Source: Lewinellaceae bacterium
GTDB lineage: Bacteria; Bacteroidota; Bacteroidia; Chitinophagales; Saprospiraceae
Reading direction: 5' to 3'
Length of the DNA: 64,000 nt
NCBI GenBank assembly: GCA_020636405.1
Contig: JACJXW010000005.1
Span: 1,250,806-1,314,805, forward strand
Within the stretch, counting starts at the first letter, position 1; the number at the start of each line of letters is the position of its first letter. A model generated the notes under the pieces. The model did not search any database. It saw only the letters and a program-made list of their open reading frames with translations, and was not told the DNA's origin. Below are positions 8,874 through 17,185 of this stretch, in pieces. The position numbers and the translations under genes are program-made.

Positions 8874-9623
8874 TTAAATGCTTTTCACTCTGTCAACAAA
8901 ATAATTTGAGTTTTCCTCCAGCACGGCCTTCGCCCTTTGCCAGAGCGTTTTTGCATCGAGCAGGTGGCATTCTGCTTCAAAGATCTTCGATTTCATGATC
9001 CAGTTGTCCTGGTCCGTGTCAGAGATCCGGTCATACCGTTGTTCCCATCCGGTGAAGTTGTGGGTTACGTATTCCTGTTCATAACAGCGGCCCTGATGTC
9101 CTATGATGGTATAATTCAATTTCTTCCCGAACAGGTATTCCGGCTCGAACAATTCCTCGATGGCGTGCATGGAAGTATTGGGCCGCAGGCCGCAGCCCAG
9201 CATCAGTATTTTACCATTGTGAGCAGGGAGCAAAGAAAAAGGGGCGTTCTCGCCGCAGGGGGTGTGGTCCAGATGATGGCGGGCAGTGAGCAGTTCCGCA
9301 TCCTTTCCGACCGCACAAACAGAGTGGGTGGGGTGAAGGCTTCTTACCACCTCGAAGTGTGTCCGGAATACCTCGGGCAGGTAACCAATGCAGGATCGGG
9401 TCTTTCGCACATCAAAGCAGGGGTTGTTTTCCGTAACATTTTCATAGGTGAGCGCCGGCAGGATCAAAGTCCCCTGGTTCAGGTATTCGACGAATGCCCT
9501 TAACAGGTTTACAGCCGTATGGGAGATCCGCCCCAAAGCGCGGAATGAAGCGTGCATCAAAAGGATGTCGTTTCTCTTTACATTCAGGCTTTCCAGGCCT
9601 TTGAAGACTTCCCTGATGAACAT
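8874..9623 (-). CDS. AAC(3)-family aminoglycoside N-acetyltransferase-like protein
   Basis: A 249-residue protein of the antibiotic N-acetyltransferase (AAC(3)) superfamily. It shows MHASFRALGRI near residue 23, LILPALTYENVTENNP, RTHFEVVRSLHPTHSVCAVG, then the downstream His/Glu/Cys region HTPCGENAPFSLL and MLGCGLRPNTSMHAIEE. SLHPTHS and the following histidine match the family's acetyl-CoA/substrate site. Chromosomal homologues in environmental bacteria often have unknown acceptors, so resistance cannot be assumed. It lies 33 bases downstream of the GNAT at 9656, same strand. Confidence 0.85.
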   Translation of the reverse strand: MFIREVFKGLESLNVKRNDILLMHASFRALGRISHTAVNLLRAFVEYLNQGTLILPALTYENVTENNPCFDVRKTRSCIGYLPEVFRTHFEVVRSLHPTHSVCAVGKDAELLTARHHLDHTPCGENAPFSLLPAHNGKILMLGCGLRPNTSMHAIEELFEPEYLFGKKLNYTIIGHQGRCYEQEYVTHNFTGWEQRYDRISDTDQDNWIMKSKIFEAECHLLDAKTLWQRAKAVLEENSNYFVDRVKSI

Positions 9624-9655
9624 GTTTTTGAATTGGTTTTAAAAGTTTTTCGCAA

Positions 9656-10126
9656 CTACTGTATAGCTCCTCCCTGGCCGTCGTCAATCAGCACCCACTC
9701 TGTTCCCGTTTCCACTTCCACCGCTTTCACCAGCCGGTACCCGTTGCGTTCATAGAACGCCCGCAGGCCGTAGTCGTCAATGGAGAGCCAGAAGGGCTGT
9801 CCGGGGAGTAGTTCCCGCAGTTTTTGCAACCACCATGAGCCCAGTTGCCTGCCCCGGTGCTCCTCCGCTATCCACAAGAAACCAATATACAGAAATCCTT
9901 GGTCAAACCAATGTTCGGCTTCCGCTCCGTAAGAAAGGATATCGGGAGCGGGGGTGGAAAAGAGGATGCCCCCACCGATTACTTCCCCGTTCGTTTCCAG
10001 AGTGAAGATCCGGGCAGTATCCGCGTAGTCCGGCCAGTAAGGGGAGATGGCCTCGCGCCAATCAGGAGGCAGGATGGCGAAGAAGCGTTCTGGAACTGAG
10101 GTGGTTTCTTTGAAATGGTAAGGCAT
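9656..10126 (-). CDS. GNAT family N-acetyltransferase
   Basis: About 156 residues from the ATG at 10126 (MPYHFKETTSVPERFF). An upstream in-frame start at 10201 exists, but the extra 25 codons are translated from the GCGAACAGC repeat array, so I reject it. The acetyl-CoA loop appears as EEHRGRQLGSWWLQKL, and the C-terminus has GLRAFYERNGYRLVKAVEVETG. It probably forms a pair with the AAC(3)-like gene just downstream (33 bases). The acceptor substrate is unknown. Confidence 0.82.
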   Translation of the reverse strand: MPYHFKETTSVPERFFAILPPDWREAISPYWPDYADTARIFTLETNGEVIGGGILFSTPAPDILSYGAEAEHWFDQGFLYIGFLWIAEEHRGRQLGSWWLQKLRELLPGQPFWLSIDDYGLRAFYERNGYRLVKAVEVETGTEWVLIDDGQGGAIQ

Positions 10127-10145
10127 TGGTTTGAAGTAATGGGAC

Positions 10146-10190
10146 GAGCTTTTCGCTGTTCGCGTTTCGCAATTTGCTGTTCGCAGGTTT
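10146..10190 (-). repeat. short word array, GCGAACAGC type
   Basis: On the minus strand the word GCGAACAGC and close variants (GCGAAACGC, GCAAATT) recur over about 45 bases. It resembles the sequence next to the other conserved flanks at 16029-16068 and 44162-44200. It lies 125 bases 3' of the ATP-grasp gene. Part of the window-wide word-array family. Confidence 0.5.
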
Positions 10191-10314
10191 TTGAAAATCA
10201 TAAGACGCCAGCCGGAACCCCAAATTCATTTGGGCCGAAGCCGCCAAAGGCGCTAAATTACTTCATTGGCGTTATCGTCTCCGATGCCAAAAAAATGGCC
10301 GGCCCGATCAGCGT

Positions 10315-11610
10315 TTACAACAACCTCCACGCCCACAGCTTATCCGAGTCCTCCCCCCAGCGGTCGCCGATGTCGGTGCGGTAGTAGGCGTTGTTGATCA
10401 GCACGTTCTTGATGCGGTTGTACATCACCTTCTGGGCTTCCTTCATGGTGGTGCCCGTGCCGGCCACCATCAGGGCGATGCCGGAATCGCCGGTGATGAG
10501 CCACTCGCCGCTGACCTGCTTGAGGTGCATCAGGTGGATGCCTTCCTTCTTGTTCTTTTTGACAACCACGACAGCATCTTTCGAGAACAGGTTGAACGTC
10601 TCCGGGTCGTTGAAGGGGAAGGGCGGCACCACCATGTAGGCGCCTACCTGAAAGCCCTTTCGGGTATTGATGGTGAAGCTGTCGCCTTTGGCGATGCGGT
10701 AGAGCGTCTGCCCGATTGGGTCGAGGATGCCGGCCCGCTGGATGAAGATCTGCGGGAAGCCAAAGCGGGTGGTGAACTCCAGGGGATAGATGCCGTTGCC
10801 GTTGACGATGCAATTGATGTCGATGTGTCCTACGAATTGCTCTTTGGCCAGCGTGTTGGCCAGCTTGCCAAGGGTAGCGTCGAAAATGGGATTGTCGTCC
10901 GTCCAGAACATACTGGTGCCCATCTCGCCGGTAGAGACGCCCAGCTCCTTGGGGAACAGCTTTTTGTGTTCGAAGGTGATGTTGAGAGGCCGCAGGAATT
11001 CCCGCCCGTTGAAGAAGGCGGCCACGGAGATCTCCACCCCGTTCACTTTGCGTTGAAGCTGGAAGGTCCAACCCTTGTCCCCCCAGGTCTTTTCGTAGGC
11101 CTTCAGTACCCGGATGACATCGCTTCCATCCTCCTCTTTGCCGACGAAGAGCAGCTGCTTGTAGTCCTGGGTCTCTCCACTGGGCTTGATGACGTAAGTG
11201 TTGGGGTTGGCCTGCACGTACTCGATGCCCTCGTGAAAAGTGCTGAACTCCTGATAGTTCAGGATCTTGATCTTGTGGCGCTTCAGTTCACTCTGCCCGA
11301 AGCTGCGGTCCAGTTCCAGCTTGTCGGTGTATTCGGTGCCACCGATGACGTACTTGCCGGCAGCCTTCAGTTCAGTGGCTTTCTTACCGTAGCCCGTATA
11401 GTCAAAAAGGATAACGTCGGCCCAGTCGATCTGCTTCTCCCAATTGCGGGTCTTGGGCACAAAGCCGTCGCCTACCTCCCGGCAGGGCTTGTATTCGATG
11501 TAAAGCTTTACGTCATTGCCCTCCTGCAGCGTGGCGTGGGCTAGGTCAAGGATGTCTCCCCAGCGGGAGACGAACAGGAAGCGGCGTTTTCTCTCTTTTT
11601 TCGTTTTCAC
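10315..11610 (-). CDS. GARS-like (PurD-type) ATP-grasp enzyme
   Basis: A 431-residue protein starting with a GTG at 11610. It has an N-terminal Rossmann-like segment (RRFLFVSRWGDILDLAH) rather than the GGREHA motif of true PurD. The ATP-grasp core follows (YVIKPSGETQDYKQLLFVG, GVEISVAAFFNG, FVGHIDINCIVNGNGIYPLEF), and the C-terminal GARS-C-like part is FQVGAYMVVPPFPF. FVGHIDIN and YPLEFTTRFGFPQ match the catalytic metal-binding end of the GARS ATP-grasp domain. It would join an amine to a carboxylate with ATP. The lack of the PurD N-terminal motif and of purine-gene neighbours suggests a paralogue with another substrate. Confidence 0.75.
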   Translation of the reverse strand: MKTKKERKRRFLFVSRWGDILDLAHATLQEGNDVKLYIEYKPCREVGDGFVPKTRNWEKQIDWADVILFDYTGYGKKATELKAAGKYVIGGTEYTDKLELDRSFGQSELKRHKIKILNYQEFSTFHEGIEYVQANPNTYVIKPSGETQDYKQLLFVGKEEDGSDVIRVLKAYEKTWGDKGWTFQLQRKVNGVEISVAAFFNGREFLRPLNITFEHKKLFPKELGVSTGEMGTSMFWTDDNPIFDATLGKLANTLAKEQFVGHIDINCIVNGNGIYPLEFTTRFGFPQIFIQRAGILDPIGQTLYRIAKGDSFTINTRKGFQVGAYMVVPPFPFNDPETFNLFSKDAVVVVKKNKKEGIHLMHLKQVSGEWLITGDSGIALMVAGTGTTMKEAQKVMYNRIKNVLINNAYYRTDIGDRWGEDSDKLWAWRLL

Positions 11611-11630
11611 TGTTGTGGGTTAAATCGGGG

Positions 11631-11638
11631 CGAATGTA
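11631..11638 (-). promoter_or_regulatory. candidate -7 box for the ATP-grasp gene
   Basis: TACATTCG on the minus strand, about 21 bases upstream of the GTG start. It fits the TAnnTTyG pattern used elsewhere here. No convincing -33 box is visible. Confidence 0.3.
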
Positions 11639-11774
11639 GATAATATTGCGATTCCTTGTGTACGGAGATCAGGAAAAAATCGTTCGGAAGAATGGCCTAC
11701 TGCCAGGGTGTTGCTTGAAGGCTGAAATGCGGTGCATTTCCTCTATGTCCCCATCGTATTTCTACTGCATCCCC

Positions 11775-12269
11775 CTACTTCGCCCGGGAGTTCACCCGCT
11801 CTTTTCGGATGTGGATCACTTTGTCAATGTGATCATTGAGGTTGGGCACCTCCTCGGAAAGGTTTTTATAGGTGAACGACCGCTGACGGATGGCGCCGTG
11901 GATCTCCGGGTAATCAGCGAGCAGTTCCACCAACTGACGGCGGAAATCGCCGGGATCCAGGCGGATGAGTTCGGTATCGCCCGTCCTCTTCACCCACATT
12001 TCCAGTACTTTCCGGGCGGGGGTGTCCCAGACGCCCGACTTGCGGTGGCGGTCCTGCCGGAGGAGCCGTCCGGAACTGTACAGGGAGAGGTAGGGCCCTT
12101 CGAAAACAGGCAGCAGGGCTACCGGCGGCGCATCAGGCGACAAGGCCCGGCTTACCGGAGCATGCGCTTGCGGGAAAGGGCCGGACAAACTGAGAAAGGG
12201 AAACACGAGGAGAAGGTTCATCCATCTCAGGGTGGCCCCTATTTGCTGCTTTTGGAGAAAATGCATCAT
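11775..12269 (-). CDS. hypothetical exported protein
   Basis: About 164 residues from the ATG at 12269. Starting at the later Met (12224) would leave a cleaner signal peptide, MNLLLVFPFLSLSGPFPQAHA, so the true start is uncertain. The mature part is short, Arg/Asp-rich and without recognised motifs. It is the only small secreted protein between the ATP-grasp and carbamoyltransferase genes. TATTTTCG at 12301-12294, preceded by a T-run 18 bases earlier, is a fair promoter match. Confidence 0.6.
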   Translation of the reverse strand: MMHFLQKQQIGATLRWMNLLLVFPFLSLSGPFPQAHAPVSRALSPDAPPVALLPVFEGPYLSLYSSGRLLRQDRHRKSGVWDTPARKVLEMWVKRTGDTELIRLDPGDFRRQLVELLADYPEIHGAIRQRSFTYKNLSEEVPNLNDHIDKVIHIRKERVNSRAK

Positions 12270-12389
12270 TACCAAGTTGTAACCGTCGAATATCGAAAAT
12301 AACTAATAAGTCAAATTGGAAAAAAGTTGCGAAAATGGCAATAAAAAAGAAAGTTTATTTCTGAGGTGAAAGATTGGCAGAAGATCATT

Positions 12390-14225
12390 TCATTTCGGCC
12401 CAGGAGCCGATAGCGCCTGGGCTTTTTTGTCGAGCAGGCAGTTGCCGATCACCAGGTAATCCAGCTCGGTTTGGCGGAAACAGCGATAAGCATCCCCGGG
12501 AGTACAAACTATGGGCTCTCCCCGGACATTAAAGCTGGTGTTGATCAGGACGCCATAGCCGGTGATCGCTTTGAAGGCCTTCAGCAAAAGCCAGAGCTTT
12601 GGATGGGTGCTTCGGTTTACGGTTTGCAGCCGTGCGGAGTAGTCTACATGGGTCACGGCGGGAATAACGGATCGAACCTGGGCCAGTTGTTCCGTTATGG
12701 GGCCCTCGTTTGTGCCGCCGGCGGCCGTTTTCCTTATGCCCTCGGCAACAGGAACAACGAACTGCATGTACGGTGAAGGTTGATCGCAACAAAAGAATTG
12801 CCTTGCATCTTCCTCCAGGACGGCGGGCGCAAAAGGCCGGAAGCTTTCCCGCTTCTTGACCTTCAGGTTTAGCTTTTTTTGCATTTCCGGGTCTCGTGGA
12901 TCCGCCAGAATGCTTCGGTTGCCCAACGCCCGGGGGCCAAACTCCATCCTTCCCTGAAACCAGCCGATCACATTCCCTTCACTCAACAAACGGGCTACTT
13001 CAGCGATCAGTCCGTCGACGTCCGGGTATTCTTCAAATGACGCTCCGGCCCGCCCCAATGCCTGCCAGATCTCTTTATCTGAGAATTCCGGCCCCAGGAA
13101 GGCTCCCTTCATCCCGTCGGAAGGCGAAAATGACTTTCGGGGTTTGCCCTTCCAGATGTGCCAGGCGGCCAGTGCCGCGCCGACAGCGCCGCCCGCATCA
13201 CCCGGCGCCGGTGGTATCCAGATGTCTTCAAAGATTCCCGAATGGAGCAGTTTGCCGTTGGCCACGCTGTTCATGGCGACGCCACCAGCCAGGGCCAGCC
13301 GGGGGCACTGGGTGATCTCGCGGGTGGTTCGGGCCAACCGGAGGAGGATGTCTTCGGTAACCTGTTGAATGGCCAGCGCCAGGTCCTTGTGTTCTGGTTT
13401 GATCGCGCTTTCCGGCCGGCGGGGCGGTAGGCCGAACAGTTTTTCCCACTTCCGATCATCCGTCATTTTTAGCCCTGTGGCGAAGCGAAACCAGTTCATA
13501 TTGAGCAGGAAGGAGCCGTCAGAACGGATGTCTACCAGATGGTTGCAGATCTTGTTTTTGTAATCCTCAACCCTTTCCGAACCCGCAGTGCCGTAGGGCG
13601 CCAGTCCCATCAGTTTGTACTCTCCGCCATTGACCCGGAAACCGAGGTAGTAGGTAAAGGCGGAATAGAGCAAACCCAGGGAATGGGGAAAGTGCAGCTC
13701 CCGCAGTACTTTGATCCGGTGTTGTTGGCCGAAACCGATGGAAGTGGTGGCCCATTCGCCGACGCCATCGATGGTGAGAATGGCGGCCTCCTCAAAAGGG
13801 GAGGGATAGAACGCACTGGCGGAATGAGAGAGGTGATGCTCGGGAAACAGGATTTTCAGGCCCGGCAGTCCAAGTTCACGCAGGGCAGTGCGGATCGTTT
13901 GTTTGATGAACAGCTTCTCTTTCATCCATACCGGCATGGCGTGCCGGAAGCTGGCCAGCCCCTTGGGGGCGAAGGCGTGATAAGTCTCCAGCAGGCGCTC
14001 CAACTTGAGGTAGGGTTTTTCGTAAAAAGCTACCGCCGATAGAGCGCCCGGGCCGATGGCGCCTTCCTGAAGGACATACCTCATGGCATGAACGGGAAGA
14101 GCAGCATCGTGCTTTTTGCGGCTGAACCGTTCTTCCTGTGCCGCGGCAATGAGCTCTCCGTCTACGACGAGCGCCGCCGCACTGTCGTGATAAAAAGCGG
14201 ATATGCCCAGGATCGCCTCCGCCAT
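12390..14225 (-). CDS. NodU/TobZ-type carbamoyltransferase
   Basis: 611 residues from the ATG at 14225 (MAEAILGISAFYHDSAAAL). An upstream start would run through the DUF5989 gene in another frame. The N-terminal ASKHA-fold domain has GISAFYHDSAA and HHLSHSASAFYPSPF (metal-binding histidines), then TIDGVGEWATTS. The C-terminal YrdC-like domain is marked by GWFQGRMEFGPRALGNRSIL. The family makes carbamoyl adenylate from carbamoyl phosphate and ATP and transfers the carbamoyl group to a hydroxyl of a sugar or natural product. The start overlaps the DUF5989 stop by one base (TGATG). Acceptor unknown. Confidence 0.93.
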   Translation of the reverse strand: MAEAILGISAFYHDSAAALVVDGELIAAAQEERFSRKKHDAALPVHAMRYVLQEGAIGPGALSAVAFYEKPYLKLERLLETYHAFAPKGLASFRHAMPVWMKEKLFIKQTIRTALRELGLPGLKILFPEHHLSHSASAFYPSPFEEAAILTIDGVGEWATTSIGFGQQHRIKVLRELHFPHSLGLLYSAFTYYLGFRVNGGEYKLMGLAPYGTAGSERVEDYKNKICNHLVDIRSDGSFLLNMNWFRFATGLKMTDDRKWEKLFGLPPRRPESAIKPEHKDLALAIQQVTEDILLRLARTTREITQCPRLALAGGVAMNSVANGKLLHSGIFEDIWIPPAPGDAGGAVGAALAAWHIWKGKPRKSFSPSDGMKGAFLGPEFSDKEIWQALGRAGASFEEYPDVDGLIAEVARLLSEGNVIGWFQGRMEFGPRALGNRSILADPRDPEMQKKLNLKVKKRESFRPFAPAVLEEDARQFFCCDQPSPYMQFVVPVAEGIRKTAAGGTNEGPITEQLAQVRSVIPAVTHVDYSARLQTVNRSTHPKLWLLLKAFKAITGYGVLINTSFNVRGEPIVCTPGDAYRCFRQTELDYLVIGNCLLDKKAQALSAPGPK

Positions 14226-14374
14226 CAGAACAAAGAATAAATGAATGGGGCGATGGCGGAGCCTCCTGCGGCGGCAAAGATCACCGCGAAGAGCAACAAC
14301 AACAGGATCAGTGGCAACAGCCAGTACTTTTTTCGCTTCTTTACGAAAGCCCACAGGTCAGCAATCACTTCCAT
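14225..14374 (-). CDS. DUF5989-like small membrane protein
   Basis: 49 residues from the ATG at 14374 (MEVIADLWAFVKKRKK). A longer reading to 14422 adds residues encoded by the upstream word array. It has a basic segment (KKRKKYW) followed by one transmembrane helix (LLPLILLLLLFAVIF) and a conserved-looking end, SAIAPFIYSLF. I recognise this pattern from DUF5989 proteins that sit between SxtJ and carbamoyltransferase genes. Its role is unknown; a membrane tether or partner for the carbamoyltransferase is a guess based on the one-base overlap. Confidence 0.8.
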   Translation of the reverse strand: MEVIADLWAFVKKRKKYWLLPLILLLLLFAVIFAAAGGSAIAPFIYSLF

Positions 14375-14402
14375 ATTGAATTTTTCTTGTTCCAGGCCTA
14401 CA

Positions 14403-14440
14403 TCAAAAATCGCAAATCGCAAATCAAAAATCGCATATCA
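14403..14440. repeat. short word array, AAATCGC type
   Basis: The word AAATCGC with variants (AAATCAA, AAATCGCAT) repeats four to five times. The array ends inside the stop codon of the SxtJ-like gene (14438-14440), placing it directly 3' of that gene within the operon. Confidence 0.55.
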
Positions 14441-14812
14441 AAACGGCCGCTCCATCCCTTCCCCATCAAAAGTATGGCCTCTGGTGATGAATGCAGATTC
14501 CCGCCCTTTTTTAAAATCCCGGAGCCGAAGCGAATCCTTTCCCAAAAGCTTTCGCACCAGCGCCACCGGAGTAACGGCCAGGAAAAAGGCCGCGCTCAGG
14601 ATGACCCTCGAACTGAAGGAGCCCAGAACCTCAGATAATTTATACCATACGTAAGCAAAGGGAGTAAAGAAAGGGGGCCAGGCCATATTCACGAGCAGGG
14701 CGGCTGCCGCCACATAATAAGCCCAGGCGTAGCCTCCCCACAAGCCGGCCAGCAGAAAAAGCAAGCTGAAGGCCATTCCGGCATCTTTCACTTTACTGTT
14801 CGGTGAACCCAT
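14438..14812 (-). CDS. SxtJ-like membrane protein
   Basis: A 124-residue protein with three hydrophobic helices (about residues 12-28, 31-47 and 70-84) and a charged C-terminus. The composition and neighbours match the SxtJ family, named from saxitoxin clusters but widespread beside NodU/TobZ carbamoyltransferases. Biochemical function is not established. Its start lies 25 bases inside the 3' end of the SGNH gene, so translation is probably coupled. The name does not imply saxitoxin production. Confidence 0.75.
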   Translation of the reverse strand: MGSPNSKVKDAGMAFSLLFLLAGLWGGYAWAYYVAAAALLVNMAWPPFFTPFAYVWYKLSEVLGSFSSRVILSAAFFLAVTPVALVRKLLGKDSLRLRDFKKGRESAFITRGHTFDGEGMERPF

Positions 14813-15831
14813 TTTTCTTCAGTTAAATAGCGATATACCTTTTCGGCAAAGATGGAATGGGCCCGCGCATTGGGGTGTCCGTCGAATGGCAGGTTGAGGT
14901 AGCCGGGGTCGGTGTAATCGATGGAAACATCAATGGCAGGGATGGCATTCCGCTCACAAAAGCCCTTCATGGAGGGCCCCGGTTCGGTGTCTTTGAGTAT
15001 TGCCACGATAAAGTTAATATTATTATCCTTACACAGTTCACGGATCTCCAGAATTGCAGCTTCGGTCACGGCATCAGCCTGTCGGTTGTCGGCTGCAACA
15101 TGGTTATAGGCATATTCCAATTGGTTGGCGAGTGCCGACCAGGACCGCAGGGAATAAAAGAGGTTACGGTTGTTCAGCTTTGCATGTTTAATGGCCAGCC
15201 GGCCATCTGCTTCCTGGAGTTCGCCATAGGGAAAGCGCCCCGTTTCTCTTAATTGCCCTTTGGTTTTATCGTCCGTCTGGCTCTCTTCCAGCAGCAGTTG
15301 CCGGAAGGGGCGGCTCAAGACGTTGCGCTCTTTGTGGAAATCGATGTAGTTGTAGATCAGGATACGGGGATGAATATTGTGCTCCAGCAATTTTTTGGTG
15401 ATCAGCAGGGTTTGCAGGGTGCCATGGGCCGGAGCTGCCCCGTTGATGATGTGGTAATTGGGCAGCCGGGACTGCAAACGGAAAGGGTAAGTCAGGCTGT
15501 CGTCTACGCCCATGCCATAGGTGAACGAGCAACCGCTCAGGAAGATCAGGCTGTCGGAGCCGATCGGCCGGGGGGTGGGGCTGGTGATCCGGGTGGCCAT
15601 CAGCGGGCCCGGGGCCTGGGTGGCGGTGTATTGCAGGGAGTCGTTGATGGTGATGTTGAAAGTTCCGGCATTGAGCTGGAACCCGAACTGGCTGGAGGGC
15701 ACAATGCAGTTGGGAGGGTCGGAAATTACTTTATAGGGATACAAAGCCGTGAAACCCAGTATCCGCAGCAGGAGCTCTGCAACGACAATAGTAGTGAGCA
15801 GGTTGAGGAGTAACAGTCTGGCCGTTTTCAT
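14788..15831 (-). CDS. membrane-anchored SGNH/GDSL-like hydrolase
   Basis: 347 residues from the ATG at 15831 (MKTARLLLLNLLTTIV). Upstream in-frame codons are encoded by the TTGGGATG array and are rejected. An N-terminal signal anchor is followed by block I (FLSGCSFTYGMGVDD, serine in GCSFT where GDSL is usual), INGAAPAHGT and a C-terminal FDGHPNARAH carrying the Asp and His of the dyad. SGNH enzymes act as esterases or O-acetyl transferases/hydrolases on glycans. It is the first gene of the carbamoyltransferase operon, overlapping SxtJ-like by 25 bases. Confidence 0.8.
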   Translation of the reverse strand: MKTARLLLLNLLTTIVVAELLLRILGFTALYPYKVISDPPNCIVPSSQFGFQLNAGTFNITINDSLQYTATQAPGPLMATRITSPTPRPIGSDSLIFLSGCSFTYGMGVDDSLTYPFRLQSRLPNYHIINGAAPAHGTLQTLLITKKLLEHNIHPRILIYNYIDFHKERNVLSRPFRQLLLEESQTDDKTKGQLRETGRFPYGELQEADGRLAIKHAKLNNRNLFYSLRSWSALANQLEYAYNHVAADNRQADAVTEAAILEIRELCKDNNINFIVAILKDTEPGPSMKGFCERNAIPAIDVSIDYTDPGYLNLPFDGHPNARAHSIFAEKVYRYLTEEKWVHRTVK

Positions 15832-15857
15832 TTTACAGGTAACGCGTTTGGGTTGTG

Positions 15858-15950
15858 AAAGCTGGATGTTGGGATGTTGGGGGGGTAGGAGGTTAGGACG
15901 TTGGGACGTTGGGACGTTGGGATGTTGGGATGTTGGGATGTTGGGATAGT
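15858..15950. repeat. word array, GTTGGGATG / GTTGGGACG type
   Basis: About eight units of 8-10 bases, GTTGGGATG changing to GTTGGGACG and back, immediately upstream of the SGNH gene. Its right end merges into the conserved flank at 15943-16068. Degenerate toward the left side (GGGGGGTAGGAGG). Confidence 0.75.
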
Positions 15951-16068
15951 TCAATTTTATGTGTCTTCTAGGCTGCCGATCTAACGTTGGGCACTGTTGG
16001 AAGCAGGTGAACTGCAGCAGCCTGTCGCGATTGTGCGAATAGCGAACAGCTAATTCCGAACACTCCCG
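15943..16068 (+). repeat. conserved flank shared with 44162-44250
   Basis: Two blocks, GGGATAGTTCAATTTT plus TGTGTCTTCTA (15943-15970) and TGCGAATAGC, AACAGC, AATTCCGAAC with CTCCCG (16029-16068), also occur in the same order on the opposite strand at 44250-44162. The blocks are separated by a spacer of different length in the two copies. Both copies adjoin a word array. Confidence 0.7.
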
Positions 16069-16095
16069 GGTGACAACTCCCTCTGTTTCGGATTT

Positions 16096-16632
16096 TCACG
16101 GAACGAGAATGGCCTCTGCCCACTCGCCCTCTTCCCAAGTATACCCGCGCCTTTGGTGTTGCCCTTTGCCCAGTTGCAGGACGTCCATCTGCAGGGGATT
16201 GATCCGGATGACCATGAAGTGGAGGCTGTCTCCGTAGATCACATCCAGCGTATCCTTTACCTTGCTTCCGGGCGCCAGCACGGCGGTGTAATCCTTCAGG
16301 GCATCGGAATTCTTTACCCGTTCCAGCAGGGAGGGATACGCTTCATGGCCTTTCCCGATGAGTTCCGCCATGCCCTTTATCCTGGCCTGCAGCTTCTTCT
16401 TGGGATGGTAGAAAAGGGCGGAAACCCTGGGGTTCTCTTTGATCTGCGCCACTTTGGGGGTTCTGGAATCAGTAAAGAACAGCACGCTCAGGCTCTGGCT
16501 TACCTCGCGGGCCACGACGGTCCGTACTTCGGGGAACAGGCCAAAAGTGGCCAGGCTGAAGTACCGGAAGGGATGCCGGTGGTCGGTATTGCTGCGCAGC
16601 AGTTCGGCTTTTGCGAGTTCGAATAGCTCCAT
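16096..16632 (-). CDS. pyridoxamine 5'-phosphate oxidase-fold protein
   Basis: A 178-residue split-barrel flavoprotein-like domain: HPFRYFSLATFG, VLFFTDSRTPKVAQIKENPRVSALFYHPKK and ARIKGMAEL match the FMN-binding pattern of the PNPOx family (R-x-V/L...D.R..K...i..nP.v...F). The C-terminus (INPLQMDVLQLG) resembles the PNPOx dimerisation end. It may be a PdxH-type oxidase or a general FMN-dependent oxidoreductase; the sequence is shorter than canonical PdxH. The next upstream gene, a GNAT, ends 4 bases before the start. Confidence 0.8.
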   Translation of the reverse strand: MELFELAKAELLRSNTDHRHPFRYFSLATFGLFPEVRTVVAREVSQSLSVLFFTDSRTPKVAQIKENPRVSALFYHPKKKLQARIKGMAELIGKGHEAYPSLLERVKNSDALKDYTAVLAPGSKVKDTLDVIYGDSLHFMVIRINPLQMDVLQLGKGQHQRRGYTWEEGEWAEAILVP

Positions 16633-16636
16633 GGTA

Positions 16637-17137
16637 TCATTTTTTCAAATGAAGTTCATAATACACGGCCGCCAAGCCGTCGATCTCCCCTTCTTTGTAG
16701 GGCTCGAACCCGAATTTCTCCAGCACCCGGACAGAGGCCGGGTTTCCCGGGTCGACGATGGCGAACAGACGCCGGAACCGTTTCAGCCGCCGGGCAAGGC
16801 CGACGAAGCACTCGACGATCTCCGTGGCGTACCCCTGGCCCCAGTACTCAGGCAGCAGCGCGTAGCCGACTTCTGCTTCCCCCTTGCCGGTGACGGTGAG
16901 TTTGGCCAGGCCGATGTAAGCCCCCCCCTCCCGGATGTGGGCCATAAAATTGCCCGTCTCTCCGTCCTTGATGTTGAAGGAAAGGGCCTTTTCAAACCGG
17001 CCCCGCCCTTCCTCGGGGGTGAGCGCCCGGCCGGCGATGTGCTCCATGACCCGGGCGTTGGTCACCAGTTGCAGGTACAAGGGCAGGTCTACAGGCGTGT
17101 AGCGGGTGAAGGTTAAGCGTTTGGATTCGAGCTTCAT
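16637..17137 (-). CDS. RimJ/RimL-type GNAT acetyltransferase
   Basis: 166 residues from the ATG at 17137 (MKLESKRLTFTRYT). The start at 17185 adds an unlikely N-terminus. The sequence shows the RimJ/RimL/Eis layout: ESKRLTFTRYTPVD at the N-terminus, AHIREGGAYIGLAKL, then EVGYALLPEYWGQGYATEIV and NPASVRVLEKFGFEPY. Homologues acetylate N-terminal residues of ribosomal proteins or small molecules. It lies 4 bases upstream of the PNPOx-like gene. Confidence 0.85.
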   Translation of the reverse strand: MKLESKRLTFTRYTPVDLPLYLQLVTNARVMEHIAGRALTPEEGRGRFEKALSFNIKDGETGNFMAHIREGGAYIGLAKLTVTGKGEAEVGYALLPEYWGQGYATEIVECFVGLARRLKRFRRLFAIVDPGNPASVRVLEKFGFEPYKEGEIDGLAAVYYELHLKK

Positions 17138-17185
17138 TGGCTGGTCATTTGAAATCATTTCTCGTGGCCAGCAAAGGTAAGGCAA

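Noticed and set aside
8874..9623. Aminoglycoside resistance gene
   Set aside because: AAC(3)-fold proteins without clinical context are widespread with unknown substrates; no mobile or resistance neighbours.
12390..14812. Saxitoxin-like biosynthesis cluster
   Set aside because: Only the SxtJ name and a carbamoyltransferase are shared; no SxtA-type PKS or other tailoring genes are present. This gene set is common in many unrelated bacteria.
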